Shown here: positions 55,037 through 64,000 of the stretch, one piece after another
Numbering within the stretch: position 1 is the first letter of the stretch
How the letters are laid out: each line of letters begins with the position of its first letter
Assembly: GCF_900105165.1 (NCBI RefSeq)
Contig: NZ_LT629740.1
Span: 4,650,001-4,714,000 of the forward strand
Length of the DNA stretch: 64,000 nt
Reading direction: 5' to 3'
Origin: Mucilaginibacter mallensis
GTDB taxonomy: Bacteria > Bacteroidota > Bacteroidia > Sphingobacteriales > Sphingobacteriaceae
The notes under the pieces: model-generated
Databases searched by the model: none
The model's input: only the letters and a program-made list of their open reading frames with translations
What the model was told of the DNA's origin: nothing
Translations under genes and position numbers: made by a program

Positions 55037-55606
55037 CTACAAATCCTCAGCAATAAACAAAAAAGGCTGCTCAAACTGCAGGCTAAAAAAGCCATCGTGT
55101 GTAGTTTTAAACCGGTTACCCTCTATATTTTCCAATCCGCTGAAATGAAACTGTTGCGGGTCTGATAGTAATTCTATGGTTTCACCGGCAGGTTTCCATT
55201 TGCTAAAGCCGGAATTTACCGCATATATTTTTTTATCCCCATAAAATATCACCATGTTTATTTTATCAATATAAAAAAGGTAATCCTTTAATTGCAGCTC
55301 GTCGGTTACAATATTTACGGCCGGGTAATTATAGGTTACCAGGTATTTCATGGCTGCTTCGGCCAAAGTATCATTACCGGCAGGCATTAATTTTATATCC
55401 GATTGCAGGCTTTCATCAACCTCATTGGCTATTACCCAGTCTATTTTAATGCCGTAGGCGTTTACTTTTTCGGCTGTTAATTGTGTAACAATTACAGTCG
55501 GGCTCCATTCCAGCAGCTGCCCCAATAACTCATCAGAGAAATTATCCAGGCCCAATACCAGCAGTGCCGGTTCCTGTTTTTCGCGAACTACATGATGAGA
55601 TGACAT
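55037..55606 (-). CDS. Divergent thiamine-pyrophosphokinase-like protein
   Basis: The start MSSHHVVREKQEPALLVLG at 55606 and EWSPTVIVTQLTAEKV are the layout of Bacteroidota thiamine pyrophosphokinases (from memory), giving a 189-residue protein. Normal TPKs have a GDFDS motif and a TD-x-x-K-A motif; here the equivalent stretches read WVIANEVDESLQ and AGNDTLAEAAMKYL, so acidic ligands are missing. Probably an inactive or repurposed paralogue. Separated from the wecA-like gene by a terminator. Confidence 0.6.
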   Translation of the reverse strand: MSSHHVVREKQEPALLVLGLDNFSDELLGQLLEWSPTVIVTQLTAEKVNAYGIKIDWVIANEVDESLQSDIKLMPAGNDTLAEAAMKYLVTYNYPAVNIVTDELQLKDYLFYIDKINMVIFYGDKKIYAVNSGFSKWKPAGETIELLSDPQQFHFSGLENIEGNRFKTTHDGFFSLQFEQPFLFIAEDL

Positions 55607-55643
55607 ACGGGGCAAGTTAACAAATTGCAAGCTGTGATAAATA

Positions 55644-55691
55644 AAAAACCTGGAAATAGTTTGGCAAATGCCGCTCTATTCCAGGTTTTTA
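55644..55691 (-). terminator. Rho-independent terminator after the polyprenyl-P transferase gene
   Basis: Stem AAAAACCTGGAAATAG / CTATTCCAGGTTTTT with one bulged A; minus-strand U-tract. Confidence 0.85.
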
Positions 55692-55733
55692 TAAATAGCG
55701 CTATCGCTGTTAAAATATGTGTATTGTTTACTA

Positions 55734-56837
55734 CTAGGTAAACAAGTTCCGCAAAGCAAGGTTCTCGCGTTCCTTTGATCGGATTAAGAATGTTATCAAC
55801 CAGTTAAACAATATTGACACACCGAATATCATAAATATCAGCGTGGAGTTACTAATATTGCCAAGCATTAATACTATAAGTATTGATACAACATTAAAGC
55901 CTGATAGAATAAGCGTAGTTTGTATATGACTATATCCAAGTGTTAAAATACGGTGATGGATATGATTACGGTCGGCACTGAATGGTGAATCGCCATTAAT
56001 TATACGTATAGTAAACACACGCAAAGTATCAAATACCGGCCCTATTAAAATAGCAACTGCTAATGCCGGTGCCGAAATAATATCCGGCAATTTACCGCCC
56101 GAAAATTTATTCAGCTCAATAAACTTCAAAGCCATAATTGCAGACACCAAGCCTAACAATAATGAGCCTGTATCCCCCATAAATATTTTAGCAGGGCTAA
56201 TATTATACCTTAAAAAGCCAATGGTAGCGCCCACAAGTGCCAACGCTACAGCGGCCAATTCATATTGTTTCATGTATATAAATAAACCGGCAAAAGTACT
56301 GTTAACAATTATCCCGGTTAATGATGCCAGCCCGTCAATACCATCAATCAGGTTAAAGGCATTTACAACGAGTATAATTATTAAGATAGATAATGCCGCA
56401 CTCACACCATATGAGAGGTCGAACACACCAAATATGCCATACAAACTGGTAAGGCGTATATGGCCCAATACCACCAATATGGCCCCTACAAATGTTTGCA
56501 TTAAAAATTTCGTGCTCGAATTTACTCCCGACAAATCATCCTTTAAACCCATAGCAAACAATATGATACAGGCTGCAAGCATATAGTTTGTTGGTAATGA
56601 TTTATCGGCAAAGCCAAACAATAACGCAGTGATGGTAAAACTTACAAAAATTGCAATGCCGCCAAGGCGGGGTATACCATGGTCATGTTGCTTTCTAAAA
56701 CTCCCTAAATCATCGTATAAGTGCCTTGCCCTTGCTACGTGCAATATCGATGGAATGGCTGATAAAGTAAGCCCCATTGAAAACACTACAATAAAGGTGT
56801 ATGAAAGAAAAGGATAAGTGTGTAAATAGTCAGGCAT
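55734..56837 (-). CDS. Polyprenyl-phosphate sugar-1-phosphate transferase (WecA/MraY family)
   Basis: Transfers a sugar-1-phosphate from a UDP-sugar to undecaprenyl phosphate, the first step of repeat-unit assembly. 367 residues, about 10-11 membrane segments. Motifs: FRKQHDHGIPRLGG, VNAFNLIDGIDGLAS (metal-binding Asp), FMGDTGSLLLGLV and NHIHHRIL, the HIHH motif of WecA-type members. It lies at the left end of the polysaccharide locus and is divergently oriented from it. Confidence 0.92.
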   Translation of the reverse strand: MPDYLHTYPFLSYTFIVVFSMGLTLSAIPSILHVARARHLYDDLGSFRKQHDHGIPRLGGIAIFVSFTITALLFGFADKSLPTNYMLAACIILFAMGLKDDLSGVNSSTKFLMQTFVGAILVVLGHIRLTSLYGIFGVFDLSYGVSAALSILIIILVVNAFNLIDGIDGLASLTGIIVNSTFAGLFIYMKQYELAAVALALVGATIGFLRYNISPAKIFMGDTGSLLLGLVSAIMALKFIELNKFSGGKLPDIISAPALAVAILIGPVFDTLRVFTIRIINGDSPFSADRNHIHHRILTLGYSHIQTTLILSGFNVVSILIVLMLGNISNSTLIFMIFGVSILFNWLITFLIRSKERENLALRNLFT

Positions 56838-56913
56838 ATGTGAGGGTTTATTGTAATTATTAATTATTAATCTGCAATAAACGTTCCCCAGTAGCCTTCC
56901 CCTTTTTTAACAG

Positions 56914-57660
56914 CTAAAAATATTGAACAATTTTACGCAATGGTTTGATAATCAGTGAAAATAAAGGGAATTGTATCCCATTGCTACGCATAGCCCTCAA
57001 ATCAAATTTCCACGCCCTTACCCGATTAGTGGGGCTATTATTGCTCATTCCTCCACACTGCATTTTAACCATCACTTTATTAATATAACAAATACGAATA
57101 CTTTGTAAATGCATATACCTGAGCATCAGCTCATAATCTGCTGCAGTGCCATATTCAAGACTATAATAGCCCAAACGCTCAAATAATTCTCTTTTACAGT
57201 AAAAAGTAGGGTGAGGGGGCATCCATCCCAGATTAAAAATGCCTTTTTTGTAGCTATTGCTACGCCATTTGCGGATAATTTTCCCCTGCTCATCTATATA
57301 ATCCAGATCGCCATAAGCAATATCGGCATTTTGTTCGGCAAACATATCCGCTACTGACTGCAATATATCGTCTGATGCAAAAAAATCGTCGGCGTTAAGC
57401 GTACCTACAATATCTCCTGTAGCAAGCAATATCCCTTTGTTCATGGCATCGTATACTCCCTTATCAGGTTCTGATACCAAAACAGTTACATGATCTTTAT
57501 ACTTATTGATACACTCAATAGTAGTGTCCTTTGATCCCCCATCGATAATAATATATTCAACATTTTTATACCCTTGGGCCACTACAGACTCTATGCACCT
57601 GCTAATTGTGGCCCGTGCATTGTAGGTAACAGTAATTAATGATATTTTAAGGTCCTGCAT
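56914..57660 (-). CDS. Family 2 glycosyltransferase
   Basis: A 248-residue cytosolic GT-A enzyme from ATG 57660 (MQDLKISLITVTYNARATI). Motifs: EYIIIDGGSKDTT, VLVSEPDKGVYDAMNKGI, GTLNADDFFASDD (the DxD-like acidic motif) and TAADYELMLRY. Adds a sugar in the polysaccharide pathway; donor unknown. Same strand as the WecA-like gene, with 76 bp between them, so co-transcribed. Confidence 0.9.
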   Translation of the reverse strand: MQDLKISLITVTYNARATISRCIESVVAQGYKNVEYIIIDGGSKDTTIECINKYKDHVTVLVSEPDKGVYDAMNKGILLATGDIVGTLNADDFFASDDILQSVADMFAEQNADIAYGDLDYIDEQGKIIRKWRSNSYKKGIFNLGWMPPHPTFYCKRELFERLGYYSLEYGTAADYELMLRYMHLQSIRICYINKVMVKMQCGGMSNNSPTNRVRAWKFDLRAMRSNGIQFPLFSLIIKPLRKIVQYF

Positions 57661-57699
57661 TCCAGAAAAATAAATCTTATTTAAAAGCTGCAAATTATG

Positions 57700-57707
57700 T
57701 ATTTTTG
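57700..57707 (+). promoter_or_regulatory. -7 box of the wza-like export gene
   Basis: TATTTTTG in the divergent region, 18 bp before the ATG at 57726. Confidence 0.55.
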
Positions 57708-57725
57708 CTATCACGCCCTAATTAT

Positions 57726-58553
57726 ATGAATAGAACCTTTACTCGCTTCTTAATTTTTACTTACTTAGTTTTCGGTACTATTCTTATTCTTACTTCGTGT
57801 TCTTATAAACAAGATCAAATATTGTTTGAGCAAAGGGCTTCACTGGCCAATACACCAAAACCAAAAGATTCAACCGCATTAGATAGCTACCGGATTAAAC
57901 CTCAGGACATACTTCAGATACGTAACCTGCAAAACATGTCATACATAGTGGGCGATATGGGTAGCCAGGCCGCGTCACCAACAACAACGGCATCAGCATC
58001 ACCTTCATCAAGCAGTACCTCACCCTCGCAAGGGCAAACCTACCAGGTTGAGGTTGATGGCAGTGTAGCATTGCCTGTTATTGGCCACATACCGGTTGCC
58101 GGCCTAACCCGGATAGAAGCTTCAAATAAAATAGAAGCGCTTTATCGTGAAAAGCTACTTAAAGACCCTATAATTGAGTTGAAAATTGTAAACCTTCAGG
58201 TAACCATGCTTGGGGAAATAAAAACCCAGGGCAATTATCCTTTAGTAAAAGATAGAACTACATTAGTTGAAATGATTGGCGAGGCAGGTGGCCTTACTGA
58301 TAAGGCTAATGAAAAAAACATAAAGATCATCAGGGGCAATCCCAAACAACCTGAAATTACAGAAGTTGACCTCGGCAGTATAACCTCATTATCAAACCCG
58401 GCAACAATACTTCAAAATGGCGATATCATTTATATAGCAGAAAATAAACGTGCTGTAAAATCAGACAAATTACAGTCTTTCTCAACTGTAATTCAACCCT
58501 TTTTACTTTTAGTTAACACAGCTTTAATAATTTTTACGCTTACACGTAAATAA
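57726..58553 (+). CDS. wza: Polysaccharide export lipoprotein (Wza-like)
   Basis: From ATG 57726 the product is 275 residues: lipobox LTSC (then SYKQ), Poly_export domain (YRIKPQDILQIRNL... VDGSVALPVIGHIPVAGLTRIEA), an SLBB domain (VTMLGEIKTQGNYPLVKDRTTLVEMIGEAGGL) and a hydrophobic C-terminal helix. A Ser/Thr/Pro-rich linker sits after about residue 80. Forms the outer-membrane/periplasmic channel for capsule or EPS. Overlaps the wzc-like gene by 1 bp. Confidence 0.92.
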   Translation: MNRTFTRFLIFTYLVFGTILILTSCSYKQDQILFEQRASLANTPKPKDSTALDSYRIKPQDILQIRNLQNMSYIVGDMGSQAASPTTTASASPSSSSTSPSQGQTYQVEVDGSVALPVIGHIPVAGLTRIEASNKIEALYREKLLKDPIIELKIVNLQVTMLGEIKTQGNYPLVKDRTTLVEMIGEAGGLTDKANEKNIKIIRGNPKQPEITEVDLGSITSLSNPATILQNGDIIYIAENKRAVKSDKLQSFSTVIQPFLLLVNTALIIFTLTRK

Positions 58554-60976
58554 TGGAAGAAACCGAGAAGATATCTAAGAGGTTACCTAATCAGGAACTC
58601 GACTATTTTAAAATTGCCAAAATACTTATAAGCCGCTGGTATTGGATAGTAGCTTCAATAAGCGTGTGTATGCTTGTAGCCTATGCTTATTTGTGGTATA
58701 CGCCAAAAAATTATGCTACATCGGCCACGATGAAGTTTGAGGAAAAAAAATCTGAGATATCTGACCTTGTAAGTGTTATTAATGCAGATAAAGGGCCATC
58801 AAGGGTACAAAGTGAAACTTATGTAATACAAAGTCGGAGCCTGATACTTGATGCCATTAAGGACCTGGATTACCGTATCAGTTTTTATGTAGGTGGTCGC
58901 ATACGTACAAGTGATCTTTACCCTGAAAAGCCTTTAAATATTCAACTGTTAAAGTTCGACAGCACAAATTATTTTCATGATCTGATCAGCTTTCAGCCCG
59001 TTAATAACAATTCATTTCGCCTTAGTTACAAAGAAGCTGGTAAAACCGTAAAAAAAGTACTCAATTATAACACGCCTGTAAGTGTAGGGCCAACTGCATT
59101 CAGCATTAAAAAGCCTGCTTATATATTAAACAAGGTTGTTTACCTGTTTAAGTTTAACACACCTGAGGATTACATGAGCAGGGTAAAAGGTGGCCTCCGC
59201 ACCAGCGAGGTATCAAAAAACTCAAACATTATCTCCTTACAGCAAACCGATTATAATCCTCAGTTTGCAGCCGATGTGTTAAACGCGATAATGATGGAGT
59301 ATTTGAACTATGACCGCAATCAAAAAACATTGTCGGCCACCCAAATGATTCACTTCATTCAAAACCAGCTCGATACACTTTCTGCAGAGGTCCGTGGTTC
59401 AGCCATCAAGATCAAAGAGAACAAGGAAAATTCAAAGGTTATTGATGTAACCACCTCAACACAAAGTGCATTAAACGGGGCTAAAGACCTGGAAACACAG
59501 ATCTCTCTGTTGAAGATCCAGGAGATAGCAATAGATCAGCTTAAAAAGCAAATCACCAGTGAAGCCGATAATATAAATATTAACTTCAAGATGGAGGGGG
59601 TGATTGATCCTTTACTCGGCGCATTAATTGAAACACTTGATGGCCTGTTGCTGAAAAAAAGCGATATGCTAAAGCAGTTTAATGCCAACTCGCAACCTGT
59701 ACAGGATGTTAATCAGCAAATATTGCAGTTAAAAAATGCAGCACTCAACAATATCAATGAATCACGTATCCGCATTGAAAAAAGTATAAGCTATCTGAAT
59801 GATAAATTAAACCAGGTTAATCAGCAAATAGCACTGCTACCTGAAGCTGAACGCGAAATGGTTAGCCTGAAACGTGATTTTGAGGTTAATGATAAAGTTT
59901 ACGCCTTCTTATCTGAGAAGAAATTAGAAGCACAAATAAGTCGCTCGGCAATATTACCCGGCGCTACAATTATTGAACAGGCCCAACCAAACTACTCCCC
60001 GGTTTCACCTAATGAAAGTGGTATACACCGTACAGCCATAATTTTAGGTATACTTTTAGGCTTAGGCTTAATCATATTGATCAGGGTTCTGAATCCTTAT
60101 ATATATGATAAGGAAACTATTGAAAGCCTTACAACCATCCCTATTCTTGGTATTATCAGAAAATTCCCTGATGATATGGATTCAGATAATAAACAAATTC
60201 TGGCCATAAGCAAGCCTAAATCTGTTTTTGCCGAATCGGTACGTTCGGTGCGTACCAATTTAAGCTTTTTAGCTTCAGAGAAAACCAGCAAGGTGATCTG
60301 CGTTACATCAGAAGTAGCGGGCGAAGGAAAATCATTCGTGGCTATTAACTTGTCAAGCACGCTATCGCTTATTGATAAAAAGGTTATACTAATAGCAGCT
60401 GATTTACGCCGTTCAAAAATCCACAAAACCTTTGATGTGCCCAATGATAAAGGTTTAAGTAATTACCTTGCCAATCAATGTACTATTGATGAGGTTATAT
60501 TGCACTCAAAGCAGGAGAACCTGGATTTTATGGTATCAGGCTCTGTTCCACCTAACCCATCTGAGCTTTTACACAGCCCACGTATGGCCGCCCTTATTGC
60601 AGAGCTAAAAACCAGGTACGATATTATTATGATTGATACTGCACCAATAGGCCTGGTTTCTGATGCTATACCGCTCATAAGGGCAAGTGATGTCAATGCA
60701 TTTGTTATCAGATCAGGTAAATCAAAATATTATGCCGCCACTATACCCCAACGCATCGCCCATGAATACCACCTGGAGAATACAGTAATTATATTAAATG
60801 CTTTTGCCGAAGACTTGCTGCACTCACGATATTACACCACTAAGTTCACCGGCGAAAATTATGGTAGCCGATATTATTATTATTCTGATTATTTAGGTTA
60901 CGAAAGCTCGGGTTATTACGTGGATTCTGACAAAGCAAAGTGGTGGGACATCAGACGTTGGTTTAAAAAACAATAG
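58553..60976 (+). CDS. wzc: Polysaccharide co-polymerase / tyrosine autokinase (Wzc-like)
   Basis: An 807-residue inner-membrane protein. Wzz domain with two membrane segments (about residues 32-50 and 495-515) enclosing a long coiled-coil part, then a cytoplasmic BY-kinase domain: Walker A VTSEVAGEGKSFVAINL (around residue 587), Walker A' LIAADLRRSKIHKTF and Walker B IIMIDTAPIG. The C-terminus has a Tyr cluster (GSRYYYYSDYLGYESSGYY), the autophosphorylation site. Controls chain length and export with the Wza-like protein. Start overlaps the previous stop. Confidence 0.94.
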   Translation: MEETEKISKRLPNQELDYFKIAKILISRWYWIVASISVCMLVAYAYLWYTPKNYATSATMKFEEKKSEISDLVSVINADKGPSRVQSETYVIQSRSLILDAIKDLDYRISFYVGGRIRTSDLYPEKPLNIQLLKFDSTNYFHDLISFQPVNNNSFRLSYKEAGKTVKKVLNYNTPVSVGPTAFSIKKPAYILNKVVYLFKFNTPEDYMSRVKGGLRTSEVSKNSNIISLQQTDYNPQFAADVLNAIMMEYLNYDRNQKTLSATQMIHFIQNQLDTLSAEVRGSAIKIKENKENSKVIDVTTSTQSALNGAKDLETQISLLKIQEIAIDQLKKQITSEADNININFKMEGVIDPLLGALIETLDGLLLKKSDMLKQFNANSQPVQDVNQQILQLKNAALNNINESRIRIEKSISYLNDKLNQVNQQIALLPEAEREMVSLKRDFEVNDKVYAFLSEKKLEAQISRSAILPGATIIEQAQPNYSPVSPNESGIHRTAIILGILLGLGLIILIRVLNPYIYDKETIESLTTIPILGIIRKFPDDMDSDNKQILAISKPKSVFAESVRSVRTNLSFLASEKTSKVICVTSEVAGEGKSFVAINLSSTLSLIDKKVILIAADLRRSKIHKTFDVPNDKGLSNYLANQCTIDEVILHSKQENLDFMVSGSVPPNPSELLHSPRMAALIAELKTRYDIIMIDTAPIGLVSDAIPLIRASDVNAFVIRSGKSKYYAATIPQRIAHEYHLENTVIILNAFAEDLLHSRYYTTKFTGENYGSRYYYYSDYLGYESSGYYVDSDKAKWWDIRRWFKKQ

Positions 60977-60987
60977 GCTTTTAGTTT

Positions 60988-61497
60988 ATGGGTGTAAAAT
61001 TAGATACAGGCAAATGGTACCCGGTTTACACAAACCCACGAGCTGAAAAAAAGGCATATCAATCCTTGATTAACAAAGGAGTTGAAGCTTACCTGCCCTT
61101 ACAACGGCAGCTTAAAAAATGGAGCGACCGGAAGAAATGGGTAGAAGAACCTTTCATTAAATCATACTTGTTTGTGCATATTAAAGAGCACGAGCAAACC
61201 GAAGTATTAATGACAAAGGGCATAGCACGGTTTTTATATTTTGGAGGCCGGATTACCGCTATGCCCGACCGGCAGATAGAACAACTTAAATTATTAATTG
61301 CAAGCCCATTTGAACTGGAAGTAACTGAAGAAAATTTGCAACCAGGCGAAAAAATAATTATAAAAGCAGGCCCGCTTAAAGGTATGACCGGTGAGATCAT
61401 ATCCTACCGGTCACAAAAACAGTTGGCATTACGGCTTGAAAGTTTGGGCTGCACTATTATTGTGCATGTTGCAGCTTCAATAATTGATAGATTTTAA
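60988..61497 (+). CDS. UpxY-family NusG-like transcription antiterminator
   Basis: A 169-residue NusG paralogue: NGN domain (WYPVYTNPRAEKKAYQSLINKGVEAYLPL, EPFIKSYLFVHI) and a C-terminal KOW segment (PGEKIIIKAGPLKGMTGEIIS). Bacteroides UpxY proteins bind RNA polymerase at the leader of their own capsule locus and allow transcription of the whole operon. Placement just before the biosynthesis genes fits, although here wza/wzc precede it. Confidence 0.9.
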   Translation: MGVKLDTGKWYPVYTNPRAEKKAYQSLINKGVEAYLPLQRQLKKWSDRKKWVEEPFIKSYLFVHIKEHEQTEVLMTKGIARFLYFGGRITAMPDRQIEQLKLLIASPFELEVTEENLQPGEKIIIKAGPLKGMTGEIISYRSQKQLALRLESLGCTIIVHVAASIIDRF

Positions 61498-61643
61498 AGG
61501 TACCTATATATACCAAACGGCATTTTTGATTAATTAAATGCCATGAGTTCAATTAACCGGCATTGTTTTAACCATGCTGATAAACAGTGAGTTGCATATA
61601 ACCAATGTGACTGACGCGGCGAAGCCATGAATATACCCCAATT

Positions 61644-63431
61644 ATGTGCAGAATTGCTGGAATAATATCTTACCGCTTACAATCGGAAGAGATCAAAACT
61701 AAGGTGAAGACTATGTGTCATGCCTTACAACATGGTGGCCCCGATGATGAGGGCATTTTTTCAGATAATGAAAAACACCTGGCATTTGGGCACCGGAGAC
61801 TTTCAATTATTGATTTAAGCCGTAATGGCCATCAGCCAATGGCCGATGTACAGGAGCAAGCGTGGATAACATTCAATGGCGAGATATATAATTACAGGGA
61901 GCTAAAAAATGAACTTTTGCTTGTCGGGGCAAGTTTTCATTCGGGTACCGATACCGAGGTTATTATACAAGCGTACCTGTACTGGGGCGTTTCAGCATTC
62001 CAAAAGCTACGCGGAATGTTTGCTTTTGCACTTTATGATAAGGCAAAAGCATTAACCTATCTGGTACGTGACACAGCGGGCATAAAACCCCTATATTATC
62101 ATATTGAAAACGGACAGCTAAGCTTTTCATCCGAAGTAAAAGCCTTAAAAACTGCCGGTATAGCTACCCAGACCGACAGCCAATGGCAGGTACGTTTTTT
62201 AGCATTTGGGCACATACCCGAGCCCTATACCACATTAAAAAACGTATTCAGCCTGCCTAAAGGTCACTTTTTATGCTGGGATAATAACAAAAGCACGTTT
62301 ACAAGCGGTGAATATTATACACATGTAAAAGAATCATACATCACCAACGAAAATGAAGCTAAACAGCTCTTACATGATGCGCTAACATCTTCAATCGACC
62401 GCCAGTTGATAGCTGACGCGCAGGTTGGTGTTTTTTTAAGCGGGGGTATTGATTCGAGCCTTATTACTTTACTTGCAAACGCGCGAAAAACAACTCGGTT
62501 AAAAACTATATCCATATTTTTTAACGAAAAGGCTTATGATGAAAGCGCCTATCAAAATGTAGTATTTAATGAAATACAGGGCGAAAAGTTTACGCATTTG
62601 GTAAAACAGCACGATTTCGAAGAATCTTTTCCGCAAATACTGGCTGCTATGGATATGCCTACAACCGATGGCATTAATACCTGGTTCATCAGTAAATATG
62701 CCCAGCAGGATGGCTTAAAAGCCGTACTTTCAGGCCTTGGTGCCGACGAACTATTTGGTGGGTATCCATCTTTTAACAGGATACAATATTTAAGATCTTT
62801 AAGAAAGATACCTGCACAGCTGGTTTCACTTGCATTACCTTTTGCGCCTGATCAGTATAAAAAAATAGAATTTTTATCGCATAATCATCCCCTGGCCGAT
62901 TATCTTTTATTGCGCGGGCTATTTACCCCTGCCGATATAGCCAAGATACTTAATACTGATGTTAAGCAGGTTACTGATATATTATTTAGCGATACTATTA
63001 CATCAGGCTGCAAGCATTATGATGAGGAATATGCCGCCTGGATGGAAACAAACCTTTACATGCAGAATCAACTATTACGGGATACAGATATAATGAGCAT
63101 GAGCCACGGCTTAGAAGTAAGAGTTCCTTTTCTTGATGAGGATTTCCACCGTTTAACCATGCGTATCTCACCTGATATTAGGTTCAGCAAAATACAGGGT
63201 AAAAAACTATTGATTGATAGCTTTAAAGATATACTGCCCGAAAAGATTTGGAACAGGCCAAAAATGGGTTTCTCATTCCCGCTGCAACAATGGATGCAAC
63301 AACTCCCTGCAACTAGCAATTACAACCTGTACCAGGGAAAAACAGCACAAAACGTGATTAAAAAATTTAAAGAAAATAAGGTGCATTGGTCAAAAAGCTT
63401 TGCATTATACCAGCTAAAAACGCATGAGTAA
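61644..63431 (+). CDS. asnB: Asparagine synthase (glutamine-hydrolysing)
   Basis: A 595-residue protein beginning MCRIAGI, with Cys2 as the glutaminase nucleophile. Class II glutaminase domain (HGGPDDEGIF, FNGEIYNYRELKNEL), then the synthetase domain with the PPi-loop FLSGGIDSSLI (SGGxDS) and GLGADELFGGYPSF. In a polysaccharide locus AsnB-type proteins often amidate sugar or amino-acid substituents rather than make asparagine (inference). Overlaps the following glycosyltransferase gene by 8 bp. Confidence 0.92.
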   Translation: MCRIAGIISYRLQSEEIKTKVKTMCHALQHGGPDDEGIFSDNEKHLAFGHRRLSIIDLSRNGHQPMADVQEQAWITFNGEIYNYRELKNELLLVGASFHSGTDTEVIIQAYLYWGVSAFQKLRGMFAFALYDKAKALTYLVRDTAGIKPLYYHIENGQLSFSSEVKALKTAGIATQTDSQWQVRFLAFGHIPEPYTTLKNVFSLPKGHFLCWDNNKSTFTSGEYYTHVKESYITNENEAKQLLHDALTSSIDRQLIADAQVGVFLSGGIDSSLITLLANARKTTRLKTISIFFNEKAYDESAYQNVVFNEIQGEKFTHLVKQHDFEESFPQILAAMDMPTTDGINTWFISKYAQQDGLKAVLSGLGADELFGGYPSFNRIQYLRSLRKIPAQLVSLALPFAPDQYKKIEFLSHNHPLADYLLLRGLFTPADIAKILNTDVKQVTDILFSDTITSGCKHYDEEYAAWMETNLYMQNQLLRDTDIMSMSHGLEVRVPFLDEDFHRLTMRISPDIRFSKIQGKKLLIDSFKDILPEKIWNRPKMGFSFPLQQWMQQLPATSNYNLYQGKTAQNVIKKFKENKVHWSKSFALYQLKTHE

Positions 63432-64000
63432 AAAAGTAATGCTTTTTAGTTTACAAACGTTCAGCACAACGGGCGGCATTCAAAAAATGACCCGCACGCT
63501 TGCGCATTCTCTATACCATGTCGCCAAAGAAAATAACTGGGATTTTAAAATGCTTGCGGCCTATGATGCAGATCATGACCTGATGCCGCAATACCTGCCC
63601 TCAGAAAATTTCAGGGGCTTTAACTCAAACAGGATTAGCTTTGTGCTACAATCGCTAAAAGAAGCAGCAAAGGCTGATGTTATTATATTAAGCCATATTA
63701 ACCTGGCATTTATTGGCGTAATTATAAAAACAATTAACCCAAAATGTAAGGTATGGCTCATAGCGCATGGTATTGAGGTTTGGCGGCCGTTATCAAAGTT
63801 AAAAAAAGTACTTTTATCAAAATGCGATAAGGTTATATCCGTGAGCAATTTCACACGGCAGCAGGTAATTACAATGCATAATGCTGATGCGGCCAAAAGC
63901 TTTGTTTTAAACAACGCGATAGATCCTTTCATGAAATTGCCGCATACATTTTCAAAACCGCAAAGCCTGCTTACCAAATATGGTTTAACCGGTAACGAAC
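63424..64000 (+). CDS. Family 4 glycosyltransferase, N-terminal part (truncated by window)
   Basis: An ATG at 63424, inside the last codons of asnB, opens a frame that runs to the end of the window (192 codons). It starts MSKKVMLFSLQTFSTTGGIQKM, with the GGIQ/GGxxK motif of GT4 proteins that bind the donor phosphate, and has WLIAHGIEVW and KVISVSNFTRQQV, typical of the N-terminal lobe. Transfers a sugar onto the lipid-linked repeat unit. The donor-binding C-terminal lobe lies outside the window. Confidence 0.88.
   Translation, partial: MSKKVMLFSLQTFSTTGGIQKMTRTLAHSLYHVAKENNWDFKMLAAYDADHDLMPQYLPSENFRGFNSNRISFVLQSLKEAAKADVIILSHINLAFIGVIIKTINPKCKVWLIAHGIEVWRPLSKLKKVLLSKCDKVISVSNFTRQQVITMHNADAAKSFVLNNAIDPFMKLPHTFSKPQSLLTKYGLTGNE

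Noticed and set aside
61498..61643. ops/JUMPstart-type element for the UpxY protein
   Set aside because: No GGCGGTAG-like motif; the spacer shows nothing I can assign.

Overview
The window is a chromosomal segment of a Gram-negative Bacteroidota bacterium, most likely family Sphingobacteriaceae (Mucilaginibacter/Pedobacter-like; inference from gene content). Pointers are promoters with the Bacteroidota -7 box TAnnTTTG, an L28-L33-DUF4295 gene trio, a histidine pathway ending in a fused FtcD, an UpxY-type antiterminator in front of polysaccharide genes, BshC, and many SPI/SPII-exported proteins with lipoboxes followed by charged residues.

Layout. 1-1.0 kb: end of a NagB/PIG-L-type deaminase. 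1.1-8.5 kb: a minus-strand histidine-utilisation operon (marR-hutH-hutU-exported protein-hutI-ftcD) with a perfect 24-bp palindrome beside the regulator start. 8.7-12.7 kb: an outer-membrane barrel protein, a lipoprotein with two pepsin-like DTG motifs, and an L,D-transpeptidase. 13.0-29.8 kb: a 16.8-kb AT-rich integrative element inserted in a tRNA-Ala(GGC) gene. It is bounded by 72-bp perfect direct repeats and has paired TGCACGTA sites near each end. Its integrase has lost the catalytic domain and is fused to an HNH-like fragment. Cargo is a HEPN protein divergent from an N6-methylase-like protein, then a long plus-strand cluster (17.9-27.5 kb): a small Ser/Thr/Gly-rich exported protein with a NVEALA-like leader, a TMTC/GT39-like membrane protein, a beta-propeller lipoprotein, a thioredoxin-like/DUF1573 protein, a dedicated signal peptidase I, a GT22 mannosyltransferase-like protein and a TonB-receptor-like barrel protein. 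I read this cluster as a candidate system that makes, processes, perhaps glycosylates, and moves an exported peptide; this is the best candidate here for an undescribed system.

30.0-45.7 kb: chromosome again, with an FGE-type lipoprotein, a ZIP transporter, a C1 peptidase, a GH36 alpha-galactosidase, an MFS transporter, lpxB-surE, a TPR lipoprotein, a Crp-like regulator with an AhpD-like protein, CsbD and Acs. 45.9-50.9 kb: housekeeping genes rpmB-rpmG-DUF4295-ftsY-rimO-bshC. 51.0-55.6 kb: intergenic repeats, a serine hydrolase, an NHL-repeat lipoprotein, an Ldh-family oxidoreductase and a divergent thiamine-pyrophosphokinase-like protein. 55.7-64 kb: the start of a capsule/exopolysaccharide locus (polyprenyl-P sugar-1-P transferase, GT2, Wza-like, Wzc-like, UpxY, AsnB, GT4) that runs off the window.

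All functional calls come from reading motifs and order by eye; no database search was run.
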